Of a stretch of 55,945 nt of DNA, positions 17,353-25,740 are shown piece after piece. Source of the stretch: Bacteroidales bacterium (GTDB lineage Bacteria; Bacteroidota; Bacteroidia; Bacteroidales; Salinivirgaceae); NCBI GenBank assembly GCA_012519055.1, contig JAAYQU010000027.1, positions 1-55,945 on the forward strand, read 5' to 3'. The translations under genes and the position numbers were made by a program. Within the stretch, counting starts at the first letter, position 1, and each line of letters starts with the position of its first letter. A model generated the notes under the pieces. The model saw nothing but the letters and a program-made list of their open reading frames with translations, was not told the DNA's origin and did no database searches.

Positions 17353-17604
17353 TTACAGTTTATTTACAAACAGAGTCAATTTCGACTTTAAGTTCGAAGC
17401 TTTATTGTCGTGTATAATGCCTCTTTTTGACAAACGGTCAACAAGCGATACAACTTTTGGTAGAGCTTCTTGTGCTTCTTTCTTGTCTGTCATGGCACGT
17501 AATTTTTTAATTGCATTACGTGTAGTTCTTGCATAGTAGCGATTATACAATCTTCTTCTTTCAGTCTGACGAACTCTTTTCTTAGCTGACTTATGATTTG
17601 CCAT
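17353..17604 (-). CDS. rpsT: 30S ribosomal protein S20
   Basis: The 83-residue, very basic protein begins [18 protein letters not shown] and has RNAIKKLR and [19 protein letters not shown], the S20 hallmark. It binds 16S rRNA early in 30S assembly. It sits 30 nt downstream of a tRNA-Glu gene and shares that gene's promoter, ending at a strong terminator. Confidence 0.97.
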   Translation of the reverse strand: MANHKSAKKRVRQTERRRLYNRYYARTTRNAIKKLRAMTDKKEAQEALPKVVSLVDRLSKRGIIHDNKASNLKSKLTLFVNKL

Positions 17605-17634
17605 AATACTTTTCTCCTTAATATGTTGAATTTG

Positions 17635-17706
17635 TAGCCCGTAGGGGAATCGAACCCCTGCTACCAGAATGAAAATCTGGCGTCCTAACCGCTAGACGAA
17701 CGGGCC
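17635..17706 (-). tRNA. tRNA-Glu (anticodon TTC)
   Basis: The minus strand folds into a complete cloverleaf. The acceptor stem is GGCCCGT/ACGGGCT, the D arm contains TCTAGCGGTTAGGA, the anticodon stem is CCAGA/TCTGG with loop TTTTCAT (anticodon TTC), and the T arm is AGGGG TTCGATT CCCCT. The discriminator is A and CCA is not encoded. Confidence 0.97.
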
Positions 17707-17747
17707 TTGCTTTTTTAAGAAACACTACTTTGTTTCTTTTGCGGTTG

Positions 17748-17777
17748 CAAAGGTAGTTATATTTTCCTGGTTACAAA
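17748..17777 (-). promoter_or_regulatory. Promoter of tRNA-Glu and rpsT
   Basis: On the minus strand TTTG (17774-17777) is followed after 18 bp by TACCTTTG (17748-17755), a near-consensus Bacteroidota promoter. It is about 40 nt upstream of the tRNA. Confidence 0.7.
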
Positions 17778-17842
17778 ATTTTTTTACACTTTTTTTCTCA
17801 TAAAATAGCGGTGTTCAATTAATAAAGTCCAATGAACAATTA

Positions 17843-18475
17843 CTAGTAATTGGTTGTAATTTGAATATAGACTATTCGCTTTTCTTTAAAAAACTCTTCT
17901 TTAAAGAAGTCTGTAATTTCGTAAATTTCGCTGTATTGCTTGATTTTATCGAGTTCATGTCTAAAATCTCCTCCTTTAAGATATAGTATTCCGTTGGGAA
18001 TTGAATTTCTGTCACGCGGTGAGAGCAAATGTTGTGTAAATCCAATAAATTGCGGAATATCTGTTACTGCTCTGCTAACAACAAAATCGAATTTCTTTTT
18101 GATGTTTTCGGAACGTGATTGTACAGCTGTAACATTATTTAGCCCTAACTCCTTAGCAACCTCTTTTACTACGGTTATTTTTTTCCCTATACTATCAATC
18201 AGATGGAACCCAACATTGGGAAACATTATAGCAAGCGGTATCCCCGGGAAGCCTCCGCCTGTGCCAACATCAATAATTTTAGTGCCGTTAACGAATTTGA
18301 TAAGCTTGGCTATTGATAGTGAATGAAGTACATGTCGTTCGTATAGGTTTTCTATATCTTTTCTTGAGATAACATTAATCTTCTCGTTCCAATCGGTGTA
18401 GAGTGGCTGCAGTTGCTTAAACTGCTCAATTTGAACGGGTTGTAAATCGGGAAAATAGTTTAAAATCTGGTTCAT
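17843..18475 (-). CDS. rsmG: 16S rRNA (guanine(527)-N7)-methyltransferase RsmG
   Basis: The 210-residue Rossmann-fold methyltransferase has the SAM motif IIDVGTGGGFPGIPLAI and upstream LYERHVLHSLSIAK, both characteristic of RsmG/GidB. It methylates G527 of 16S rRNA in the 530 loop, and loss gives low-level streptomycin resistance. The ATG at 18475 shares one base with the stop of the sigma-factor gene (TGATG), so it is translationally coupled. A TTG one codon further upstream is less likely. Confidence 0.93.
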   Translation of the reverse strand: MNQILNYFPDLQPVQIEQFKQLQPLYTDWNEKINVISRKDIENLYERHVLHSLSIAKLIKFVNGTKIIDVGTGGGFPGIPLAIMFPNVGFHLIDSIGKKITVVKEVAKELGLNNVTAVQSRSENIKKKFDFVVSRAVTDIPQFIGFTQHLLSPRDRNSIPNGILYLKGGDFRHELDKIKQYSEIYEITDFFKEEFFKEKRIVYIQITTNY

Positions 18476-19086
18476 CAAATACTCTGTTTTTTATCGCGAA
18501 GTATGTTGTATAAAAGTTCCTTAGCTCTAAATAGTTGAGCTTTAACGGTTCCTATGGGCATATTCATTATTTCGGCAATCTCTTCATAACTGTGCTCTTC
18601 AAAATATCTTAACTCTATTAGCTTGCTATACTTGGGTTTTAACTCTTTAACAATAGAACGTAAGATATTTGCCTTTTGTTTGTTTATCAGTAAGCCTTCG
18701 GGGTTTAAATCTGGTGTTTCGACCTGTATATATCTGTGATTTCCATCTTCCCATCTGTCATCTTGGCTCACTCCAGCAATTCGGGTATGCTCTTTTTTAC
18801 GGCGTATAAAATCAATACAATGGTTAGAAGCGATTCTGAATAACCAAGTGCTAAAAGCATAGTACGGAGAATATTTGTCGATATTTTGGAAAACTTTTGC
18901 AAATGTTTCGATGGTTAAATCTTCCGCATCTGTCTGATTATTAACCATTTTACAGAGCATAAAATAGACAGAATCCTTGTATCGTCTTAACAAAATGGCA
19001 AACGCTTTTTCATCGCCCTTTTGAACTTGCAAAACCAGCTCGTAATCTTCTCGTGCCCTTTGTGACAAACCGGGATTTATCTCCAT
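18475..19086 (-). CDS. ECF RNA polymerase sigma factor
   Basis: From the ATG at 19086 this is a 203-residue ECF sigma factor. Region 2 has FAILLRRYKDSVYFMLCKMV, DAEDLTIETFAKVFQNI and FSTWLFRIASNHCIDFIRR. Region 4 has RYFEEHSYEEIAEIMNMPIG followed by TVKAQLFRAKE. The frame is open for 74 more codons upstream, but those lie inside the glycosyltransferase gene and do not look like protein. No anti-sigma gene is adjacent. It overlaps the GT2 gene by 10 bp and rsmG by 1 bp, so it belongs to that operon. Its regulon is unknown. Confidence 0.9.
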   Translation of the reverse strand: MEINPGLSQRAREDYELVLQVQKGDEKAFAILLRRYKDSVYFMLCKMVNNQTDAEDLTIETFAKVFQNIDKYSPYYAFSTWLFRIASNHCIDFIRRKKEHTRIAGVSQDDRWEDGNHRYIQVETPDLNPEGLLINKQKANILRSIVKELKPKYSKLIELRYFEEHSYEEIAEIMNMPIGTVKAQLFRAKELLYNILRDKKQSI

Positions 19087-20228
19087 GGAATTGACCTTTT
19101 TCTGAATCTGTTTGACAACATCATTCCAAAGGTAAATAGTGGTAAGATAATATCGAAAATAGGTGCCAATAACCAAATTCCTTTCTCGTTTAACTTCCTC
19201 ATATTGAGCTTTAGAATGGTCATAAATACGATAAATCGTAGCAAAGAGAGTGCCAATGCTACTAAACACCATTCTTCCACGAAATACAATGGTATTGGTG
19301 CAAACCAAACAATCAAACGAGTAAAAGGCTCGAATGCCAACAGGAACTTGTCTCTTTTTTTATACATTGCCGATGCACGCAAATGACGACCTTTTTGATT
19401 TCTCCATCTTTTAAAGGTTTCAGGCGCTTTTGATATTGTATGTGCATCAGGGTGTATTTCAATTGTACAATTATTTCTGTTGGCAGCAGCGTTAATCAAT
19501 AGATCATCATCTCCAGATTCAATATGAGAGTGTTTCGAAAATCCTCCTTGAGCATCATATACGCTTCGCTTATATGCCAAGTTTCTGCCCACTCCCATAT
19601 ATGGAAGTCCCGACAAAGCCATACCAAGATATTGTTGCCCAATAAAGAATGTGTCATATCTAATGATACGGTTGAGAAATCCTTTTTGTGGCTTATATTT
19701 ACCATAGCCAAGCACTATATCGTAACCTGCATTAAAATGATATGCCATTCTTGTAATCCAATTTTGCGAAGCTGGATAACAATCTGCATCGGTTAGTAAT
19801 AATTTATCACTTTTTGCACCTTTAATGCCAACTGTCAGCGCAAGTTTTTTCCCGTGGGTAAATTTATCATCTTTAACTATCACTGTGTATCTCAAACAAC
19901 TGTACTCTTTTACAAGATTTTTCATCAAATCAAGTGAGCCGTCAATGCAAGCATCGAGAATTATGAAAACCTCGTAATTTGAATAGTTTTGCGATACGAG
20001 TTTGGGAAGATTATCAATTAAATTCTGCTCCTCGTTACGAGCACAAATTACCACAGAAACATCTCTGTTTATATCTTCAGTTTTTTTGTGCCTATGTAGT
20101 GTTACTCTGAAATAGACAAAAAAGTAGTAAATAAGCTGAATAAAGACAGCCACAGCGACAATAAAGAACAAATAGAGGCTCCAGTTTTGCGTAAGTAGCT
20201 GTTTATTAATATTTAATAAGTCGAACAT
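19077..20228 (-). CDS. Membrane-associated family 2 glycosyltransferase
   Basis: The 383-residue protein has an N-terminal membrane anchor (about 17-38), a GT-A catalytic domain and two or three C-terminal membrane segments (about 295-370). Catalytic landmarks are VVICARNEEQNL, LDACIDGS, LLTDADC (the DxD-type site), GVGRNLAYKRSVYDAQGGF and SGDDDLLI, with a QxxR-like NQKGRHL. It probably transfers a sugar to a lipid or polysaccharide at the inner membrane. It leads the operon with the ECF sigma factor and rsmG. Confidence 0.85.
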   Translation of the reverse strand: MFDLLNINKQLLTQNWSLYLFFIVAVAVFIQLIYYFFVYFRVTLHRHKKTEDINRDVSVVICARNEEQNLIDNLPKLVSQNYSNYEVFIILDACIDGSLDLMKNLVKEYSCLRYTVIVKDDKFTHGKKLALTVGIKGAKSDKLLLTDADCYPASQNWITRMAYHFNAGYDIVLGYGKYKPQKGFLNRIIRYDTFFIGQQYLGMALSGLPYMGVGRNLAYKRSVYDAQGGFSKHSHIESGDDDLLINAAANRNNCTIEIHPDAHTISKAPETFKRWRNQKGRHLRASAMYKKRDKFLLAFEPFTRLIVWFAPIPLYFVEEWCLVALALSLLRFIVFMTILKLNMRKLNEKGIWLLAPIFDIILPLFTFGMMLSNRFRKRSIPWR

Positions 20229-20310
20229 AATTCCTGTGAATTAATTTACAATTTTATCAAAGATTTTTGAAGTTACAAAGCAAAATTGCATTCAATAATT
20301 AATAACGAAG

Positions 20311-20318
20311 TATCTTTG
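20311..20318 (+). promoter_or_regulatory. -7 promoter box (TATCTTTG)
   Basis: Perfect TAnnTTTG box 38 nt before the pgeF start; a TTG at 20286-20288 is a possible, slightly distant -33 box. Confidence 0.45.
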
Positions 20319-20356
20319 TTTATCTAATAAAATATTACTTTACTAAAAAACAACGT

Positions 20357-21151
20357 ATGATCTTTTTTGACACACCTATCAGCTATTTCAAATTTGAAAA
20401 CCTTAGCAAGTTCTCAGACCGAATTGTCCATTTTATTACAACACGAAACCATTTGAATGACAACAACTTCAGCATCGGACTTAATGATTTCATACCCAAC
20501 AATAAGGTTATAGACAACAGAAAGGCACTTGCTAATCAATTTAATTTAGAACTGAACAACTTTGTTTTTGCAAATCAAATACATAGCGACAAAATAGCAT
20601 TAATAACTGATATTCACAAGGGTTTAGGAACAATTAACCGCGAAACTGCAATTGCCGACACCGATGCTATGATTACCCATTACCCGAATATCTGCATTAT
20701 GTCTCAATCAGCCGATTGTGTTCCTATTCTTTTTTACGATCCTGTGAAAAACGTTATAGCTGCAGCCCACGCTGGATGGAAAGGGACAATTGCCAGAATT
20801 GCCGAAAATGTGGTAAAATATTTCGTTGAAAAATATAACTCCAATCCTTCAGATTTAGTTGTCGGAATTGGTCCTTGCATTGGAACGTGTTGCTACGAAG
20901 TTGGAGAGGAAGTGATTGAACAAGCCAAATCATCGTTAAAAAATGCAGATGGGTTATTTACTGTAATCCCAAAATTTAAAAACCCTGTATTTGACTTAGT
21001 AAAAGCTAATTACAATATTTTGATAGAATTGGGCTTGAACCCCAAAAACATTGAAACAGCCAATATTTGCACAAAGTGCAATAACGAGATGTTTTTCTCT
21101 GCACGTGCAGGCGATAGGGGGCGCTTTGGAGCATTCATATTGCTACGCTGA
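20357..21151 (+). CDS. pgeF: PgeF/YfiH family multicopper-like purine nucleoside phosphorylase / polyphenol oxidase
   Basis: The 264-residue protein has the DUF152/LACC1 motifs: QIHSDK (H76), SADCVP (C121), AAHAGWKGT (H138), which together bind zinc, and GIGPCIGTCCYEVG. Family members act as peptidoglycan-editing factor in E. coli (YfiH) and have adenosine deaminase and purine nucleoside phosphorylase activity in LACC1-like proteins. The end MFFSARAGDRGRFGAFILLR is the conserved C-terminus. It is divergent from the GT2-sigma-rsmG operon. Confidence 0.9.
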   Translation: MIFFDTPISYFKFENLSKFSDRIVHFITTRNHLNDNNFSIGLNDFIPNNKVIDNRKALANQFNLELNNFVFANQIHSDKIALITDIHKGLGTINRETAIADTDAMITHYPNICIMSQSADCVPILFYDPVKNVIAAAHAGWKGTIARIAENVVKYFVEKYNSNPSDLVVGIGPCIGTCCYEVGEEVIEQAKSSLKNADGLFTVIPKFKNPVFDLVKANYNILIELGLNPKNIETANICTKCNNEMFFSARAGDRGRFGAFILLR

Positions 21152-21477
21152 AAATTTAAATTTAGAATTGGTAATTGTAAATGGCGTTTCGACACTTCGC
21201 TAGTTATTGAGATAGTTGCACACTTTACAAACATTTAACTACTGATATTGAACCATTAAGAAGTTAAGGTATATTAAGAAGAGGAGACGGAGCATGCTCC
21301 GTCTCTACAACACCTTAACATTCAGTTTATTATTCATTGCACACTACGGCTACGCTAAGTGTATCGCACTGTTAATTGCACATTGTTAATTGCTAATTGC
21401 TTTCAGCTTTTAACTTTTTTTCGTAGGTTTGGGCTTTTAATTTTTGAAATGTAGTTAAACACAAAATCAATTTTAAT
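21152..21477. other. Intergenic region with short repeats
   Basis: The 326-bp gap holds an AACCATTAAGAAGTTAAGG stretch (compare the region near 45421), a 22-bp perfect palindrome at 21284-21305, a CTACGGCTACGCTAAGTG segment, and GTTAATTGCACATTGTTAATTGC repeats. No coding capacity is apparent. Confidence 0.6.
21284..21305. repeat. 22-bp perfect palindrome
   Basis: GAGACGGAGCA is followed directly by its reverse complement TGCTCCGTCTC, flanked by GAG and TAC. It is much more GC-rich than its surroundings, like a dispersed palindromic repeat, but only one copy is seen here. Confidence 0.8.
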
Positions 21478-23466
21478 ATGTCAGACGAACAAACCGAAAA
21501 AATCAAGGGTCTTCCCGACAATGCTTACACCGAGTTGAAGGAAGGTGAAGAGTATCAACCCGTAATGTCGCCCTATAAAGATGTACCTGAGGTAAACTTA
21601 TGGTCGGTATCCATAGGGCTTTTAATGGCTATTCTGTTTTCTGCAGCGGCAGCTTATCTGGGATTAAAAATCGGACAAGTGTTCGAAGCAGCTATCCCAA
21701 TTGCAATTATTGCTGTGGGATTGTCAACAGCATTTAAACGCAAAGGCTCTTTGGGGGAAAACGTTATTATTCAGAGTATTGGAGCCAGTTCGGGCGTTAT
21801 TGTTGCTGGTGCAATTTTCACATTGCCTGCCCTTTATATTTTGGGTTTGAACGCCGAGTTTTACAAAGTGTTTCTATCATCGCTTATTGGAGGTGTTTTA
21901 GGTATTCTTTTTTTAATTCCATTCCGCAAGTACTTTGTTTCCGATATGCACGGAAAACTTCCTTTCCCCGAAGCCACCGCCACAACTGAGGTGCTTATTT
22001 CGGGCGAAAAAGGTGGAAGCCAAGCTAAGTTATTGGTTATCAGTATGCTTATTGGAGGGATTTACGACTTTATAATCGCAACTTTTGGATGGTGGAGCGA
22101 GGTTATTACAACCCGCGTAACCGAATTTGGAGCGCAATTAGCAGAAAAAGCAAAATTAGTGTTCAAACTCAATGTTGGTGCAGCAGTTATGGGACTTGGC
22201 TATATAATTGGATTACGCTACACAGCCATTATTGCAGCAGGTTCTTTCCTTGCTTGGTTAGTTCTTATTCCAATTATAAGTTATTTGGCTCCTGGAATGA
22301 CAGTGCCCGTTGGTTTTAATGTTTCGGAGGTACTTTCGACAATGTCAGCCGAAGAGATATTTACTAATTATATACGTCCTGTAGGTATCGGAGGTATTGC
22401 TATGGCAGGTATTATTGGCATAATAAATTCATCGAATATAATTAAAAAAGCTTTTGGATTGGCTGCTTCTGAGTTGTTCAAAAAAGATAAATCAGTAGCA
22501 AAAGAGGAGCTGCGTACACGTCGTGATATCTCTATGAAGATTATTGCTATCGGTACACTAATTACAATTATTGCAATGTTTATATTCTTCTACTTTGGAA
22601 TTCTACACAACCTAACACAAACGATTGTAGCTGTTTTGATAGTTATGATAATTGCATTTCTGTTTACCACAGTTGCAGCTAACGCAATTGCAATTGTAGG
22701 CTCAAACCCAGTTTCAGGAATGACTTTGATGACATTGATTATTGCTTCAATAGTACTTACATCAGTTGGATTATCGGGAGAATCGGGAATGGTTGCAGCT
22801 CTAATAATCGGAGGTGTGGTTTGTACAGCACTATCAATGGCTGGCGGATTTATATCCGACTTAAAAGTTGGATATTGGTTAGGATCATCTCCATACAAAC
22901 AACAGACATGGAAATTCTTAGGAACTTTGGTTTCTGCCGCTACCGTTGGTGGAGTAATCATTTTATTAAATAAAACTTACGGTTTTACTGGCGAAGGAGC
23001 CTTAGTTGCACCACAAGCAAACGCTATGGCAGCTGTGATAGAGCCAATGATGAGCGGAAATCCTGCTCCATGGTTACTTTACGTGGCTGGTGCTTTTCTT
23101 GCACTAATTCTGACTTTGATAAAAATTCCTGCATTAGCATTTGCTTTGGGAATGTTCTTGCCCATGGAACTTACAGCACCACTACTTGTTGGTGGTGTGA
23201 TAGCTCACATTGTATCAACAAGAAGTAAAGATGCTGCTGTGAACAAATCACGCAAAGAGCGCGGAACGCTTATAGCATCAGGATTTATCGCAGGAGGAGC
23301 TTTAATGGGAGTTGTTAGCGCAATATTAAAATTTGGTGGTATTGACCTTATCAATGAAGCGTGGGCAAAATCAAACAGCGCCGAAATCCTTGGGTTTGTA
23401 ATGTTTATAGGACTTTGCGGATATTTAATTTGGGAGTCTTTGAGAGCTAAACCCGAAGTTGAATAA
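21478..23466 (+). CDS. OPT family oligopeptide transporter
   Basis: This 662-residue polytopic protein has about 14-16 membrane segments. It starts with a hydrophilic tail, then LWSVSIGLLMAILFSAAAAYLGLK, FPEATATTEVL, GSNPVSGMTLM, GGVVCTALSMAGGFISDLKVG and ALAFALGMFLPMELTAPLLVGG, all typical of prokaryotic OPT proteins. OPT carriers take up oligopeptides or siderophore-like chelates with protons. A dipeptide/tripeptide role would fit the pepT gene that follows 145 bp downstream on the same strand. Confidence 0.9.
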   Translation: MSDEQTEKIKGLPDNAYTELKEGEEYQPVMSPYKDVPEVNLWSVSIGLLMAILFSAAAAYLGLKIGQVFEAAIPIAIIAVGLSTAFKRKGSLGENVIIQSIGASSGVIVAGAIFTLPALYILGLNAEFYKVFLSSLIGGVLGILFLIPFRKYFVSDMHGKLPFPEATATTEVLISGEKGGSQAKLLVISMLIGGIYDFIIATFGWWSEVITTRVTEFGAQLAEKAKLVFKLNVGAAVMGLGYIIGLRYTAIIAAGSFLAWLVLIPIISYLAPGMTVPVGFNVSEVLSTMSAEEIFTNYIRPVGIGGIAMAGIIGIINSSNIIKKAFGLAASELFKKDKSVAKEELRTRRDISMKIIAIGTLITIIAMFIFFYFGILHNLTQTIVAVLIVMIIAFLFTTVAANAIAIVGSNPVSGMTLMTLIIASIVLTSVGLSGESGMVAALIIGGVVCTALSMAGGFISDLKVGYWLGSSPYKQQTWKFLGTLVSAATVGGVIILLNKTYGFTGEGALVAPQANAMAAVIEPMMSGNPAPWLLYVAGAFLALILTLIKIPALAFALGMFLPMELTAPLLVGGVIAHIVSTRSKDAAVNKSRKERGTLIASGFIAGGALMGVVSAILKFGGIDLINEAWAKSNSAEILGFVMFIGLCGYLIWESLRAKPEVE

Positions 23467-23470
23467 AAAA

Positions 23471-23559
23471 TGCGGTGCCTCATAAGTGCCCAACTGCTGC
23501 GTTGCTTTCGATATTCGGGCTCAGTGCCTTGCATTTGGACACTTCTGAGACACCTTGCA
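23471..23559. repeat. Long imperfect hairpin between OPT and pepT
   Basis: The arms 23471-23492 and 23535-23559 pair over about 20 positions with three mismatches and a 2-nt bulge, around a 42-nt loop. Two mismatches are C/A on the plus strand but G-U on the minus strand. There is no T run, so it is not a standard terminator. It may be a dispersed intergenic element. Confidence 0.55.
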
Positions 23560-23611
23560 ACTTTTCAGTTGAATGTTTTTTAACAGCTATTACATTAAAG
23601 ATTAAACAATT

Positions 23612-24850
23612 ATGATAAATAAACAATCACTTATCGACCGTTTTTTACGGTATGTAAAAATTGATACACAAAGTGACCCTACGGTTACCGACAAATTTCC
23701 GAGCACAGAAAAGCAACTTAATCTATCGAACCTCTTGGTTAAAGAACTGAAAGAGATGGGATTATCGGACGTTTCGATTGATAAATATGGATACGTTATG
23801 GCTACCATTCCTGCAAACGTCACCCACGAAGTCCCCACAATCGGATTTTTGGCGCACGTTGACACTGCCCCCGATATGTCAGGCAAAGATGTCGCTCCCA
23901 GATTTATCGAAAACTACGATGGTAAGGATATCGTACTAAACAAAGAGATGGGCGTAACCCTGTCGGTAAAAGATTTTCCAGAACTAAACAACTATAAAGG
24001 TCAAACACTTATCGTAACAGACGGAACAACCCTTTTGGGTGCAGACGATAAAGCCGGAATTGCCGAGATAATGAGTGCTGTGGAGTATATAATGAAAAAC
24101 AAGGATTTCAAACACGGCACTATCAAAATCGGATTTACTGTTGACGAAGAGGTAGGACGAGGAGTCGATCATTTTAACGTTAAACGCTTTGCCGCCGACT
24201 ATGCATATACCTTAGATGGTGGAGCAATTGGCGAAATTGAGTACGAAAACTTTAATGCTGCCGGAGCAACAATAACCATACAGGGAAAAAATATCCACCC
24301 GGGTTACGCAAAAGACAAGATGATTAACTCAATGCAAGTTGCACACGAGTTTAACGCTATGCTACCGCCTCAACAACGCCCCGAACACACAGCAGGCTAC
24401 GAGGGATTTTATCATCTGATTGGAATTAATGGAGAAGTTGAAAACACCACGCTACAATATATTGTACGCGACCACGACCGCAACATTTTCGAAGCACGTA
24501 AAAAGGCGATGCAGGATATAACAGCCTATCTGAACAATAAGTATGGCGAAAAGGTTGTAACACTCAACCTTACCGACCAATATTACAATATGCGCGAAAA
24601 GGTAGAGCCTGTGTATCACGTTGTTGAGCTTGCAACAAAAGCTATGGAAGCGGTAAACGTTAAACCCAAAATAAAACCAATACGTGGTGGCACCGATGGT
24701 GCGCGACTGTCGTATATGGGACTCCCCTGCCCTAACCTGTTTGCAGGTGGCGAGAACTTTCACGGACGATATGAATACGTTGCAGTAGAGAGCATGATTA
24801 AAGCTACCGAAGTGATATTGAAGATTATTGAGCTTTACGCTAAGAAGTAG
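23612..24850 (+). CDS. pepT: Peptidase T (tripeptide aminopeptidase)
   Basis: The 412-residue M20B peptidase removes the N-terminal residue of tripeptides in the cytoplasm. The two-zinc site is complete: AHVD (H82), LLGADDKAG (D145), TVDEE (E179, E180), LDGG (D202) and the C-terminal GGENFHG histidine. Length equals that of E. coli PepT. It follows the OPT transporter and could complete a peptide uptake and breakdown pair. Confidence 0.95.
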   Translation: MINKQSLIDRFLRYVKIDTQSDPTVTDKFPSTEKQLNLSNLLVKELKEMGLSDVSIDKYGYVMATIPANVTHEVPTIGFLAHVDTAPDMSGKDVAPRFIENYDGKDIVLNKEMGVTLSVKDFPELNNYKGQTLIVTDGTTLLGADDKAGIAEIMSAVEYIMKNKDFKHGTIKIGFTVDEEVGRGVDHFNVKRFAADYAYTLDGGAIGEIEYENFNAAGATITIQGKNIHPGYAKDKMINSMQVAHEFNAMLPPQQRPEHTAGYEGFYHLIGINGEVENTTLQYIVRDHDRNIFEARKKAMQDITAYLNNKYGEKVVTLNLTDQYYNMREKVEPVYHVVELATKAMEAVNVKPKIKPIRGGTDGARLSYMGLPCPNLFAGGENFHGRYEYVAVESMIKATEVILKIIELYAKK

Positions 24851-24898
24851 TTGTGGCCAATACAAAAATGAGATTGCAAACTTAAAAACCAACTAAAA

Positions 24899-25549
24899 AT
24901 GAGAAAGATAGTTTTAGGATTAATAGGATTTTTATTTACAATCTTTTCATCTGGACAAGAATTGACGGTTGATGTAGAAGTTGACACATTGAAAGTTATT
25001 AAAACTGTTGAAATACCGACTAAAGAAATATGTTTTGAAATTCCTTATGGAAAAGTATTTATCAGTAAAGCATCTATAATTGAATTATGGGATAATGAAC
25101 TCGCATTATGGAAGGCTGAACTTGATAAAGCCTCACAAAATAAGGATTGGCAGATTGAGGATTATAAAAAATCAAAGTCGTACCTTGAATTTGTAAAAAG
25201 GCAGGAGAGGTTATTTTTAAAATATTTTAGTGACGATCACTATTCCCTAACTCAACAATTTGAGGAACGCAGACCAGAAACAGATACATTGTATCATATG
25301 GAGCAACATTTAAAAGAGATTGTTTGCAATCTTCTTAATATTGGTGAATTTGAAGTACATATTGAAAACAAGAGGATTGAAAATGTCATTAAAGCAGAAG
25401 TTAGACGATCAACATATTATAATGAGACAATTTCAACGGAATATATAATTAATGATTCAATATATTTTTGGGTTTGTCCGCCGATAATACATTCTGATTT
25501 TGATGTAGAACCTGAAGACTTTCATATCTCCAAACCTCCAAAAGATTGA
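24899..25549 (+). CDS. Secreted protein of unknown function
   Basis: A signal peptide (MRKIVLGLIGFLFTIFSSGQ) leads a 216-residue protein not recognised as any known family. The mature part has a lysine/glutamate-rich helical middle (about 60-130, WDNELALWKAELDKASQ), then a short beta-rich end. It ends without a lipobox, sorting tail or barrel signature, so a periplasmic place is likely. It lies 48 nt downstream of pepT on the same strand. Confidence 0.6.
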   Translation: MRKIVLGLIGFLFTIFSSGQELTVDVEVDTLKVIKTVEIPTKEICFEIPYGKVFISKASIIELWDNELALWKAELDKASQNKDWQIEDYKKSKSYLEFVKRQERLFLKYFSDDHYSLTQQFEERRPETDTLYHMEQHLKEIVCNLLNIGEFEVHIENKRIENVIKAEVRRSTYYNETISTEYIINDSIYFWVCPPIIHSDFDVEPEDFHISKPPKD

Positions 25550-25719
25550 TATCAAAAATTAATAAGACACTTGCTACAACACACTACAACTAACAGTGGC
25601 ATTGATTTCAATAACCACTGTTTTTTGTTCTAACAAATATTATTTTTTAGCATAAAATTTGCAAGATAATTAGTTGATTGTTATTTTTACGCAATCTAAA
25701 TAAACAATTGAAAAATTGT

Positions 25720-25727
25720 TACCTTTG
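25720..25727 (+). promoter_or_regulatory. -7 promoter box (TACCTTTG) of feoAB
   Basis: Perfect TAnnTTTG box only 13 nt before the chosen ATG at 25741, so the transcript would have a very short leader. It supports that start over the longer frame that begins at 25678. Confidence 0.5.
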
Positions 25728-25740
25728 CAAAAAAATAAAT

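Noticed and set aside
18475-19308. Longer start for the ECF sigma factor, adding 74 residues
   Set aside because: The extra part lies inside the glycosyltransferase gene and does not resemble sigma factor sequence; the ATG at 19086 gives the normal length.
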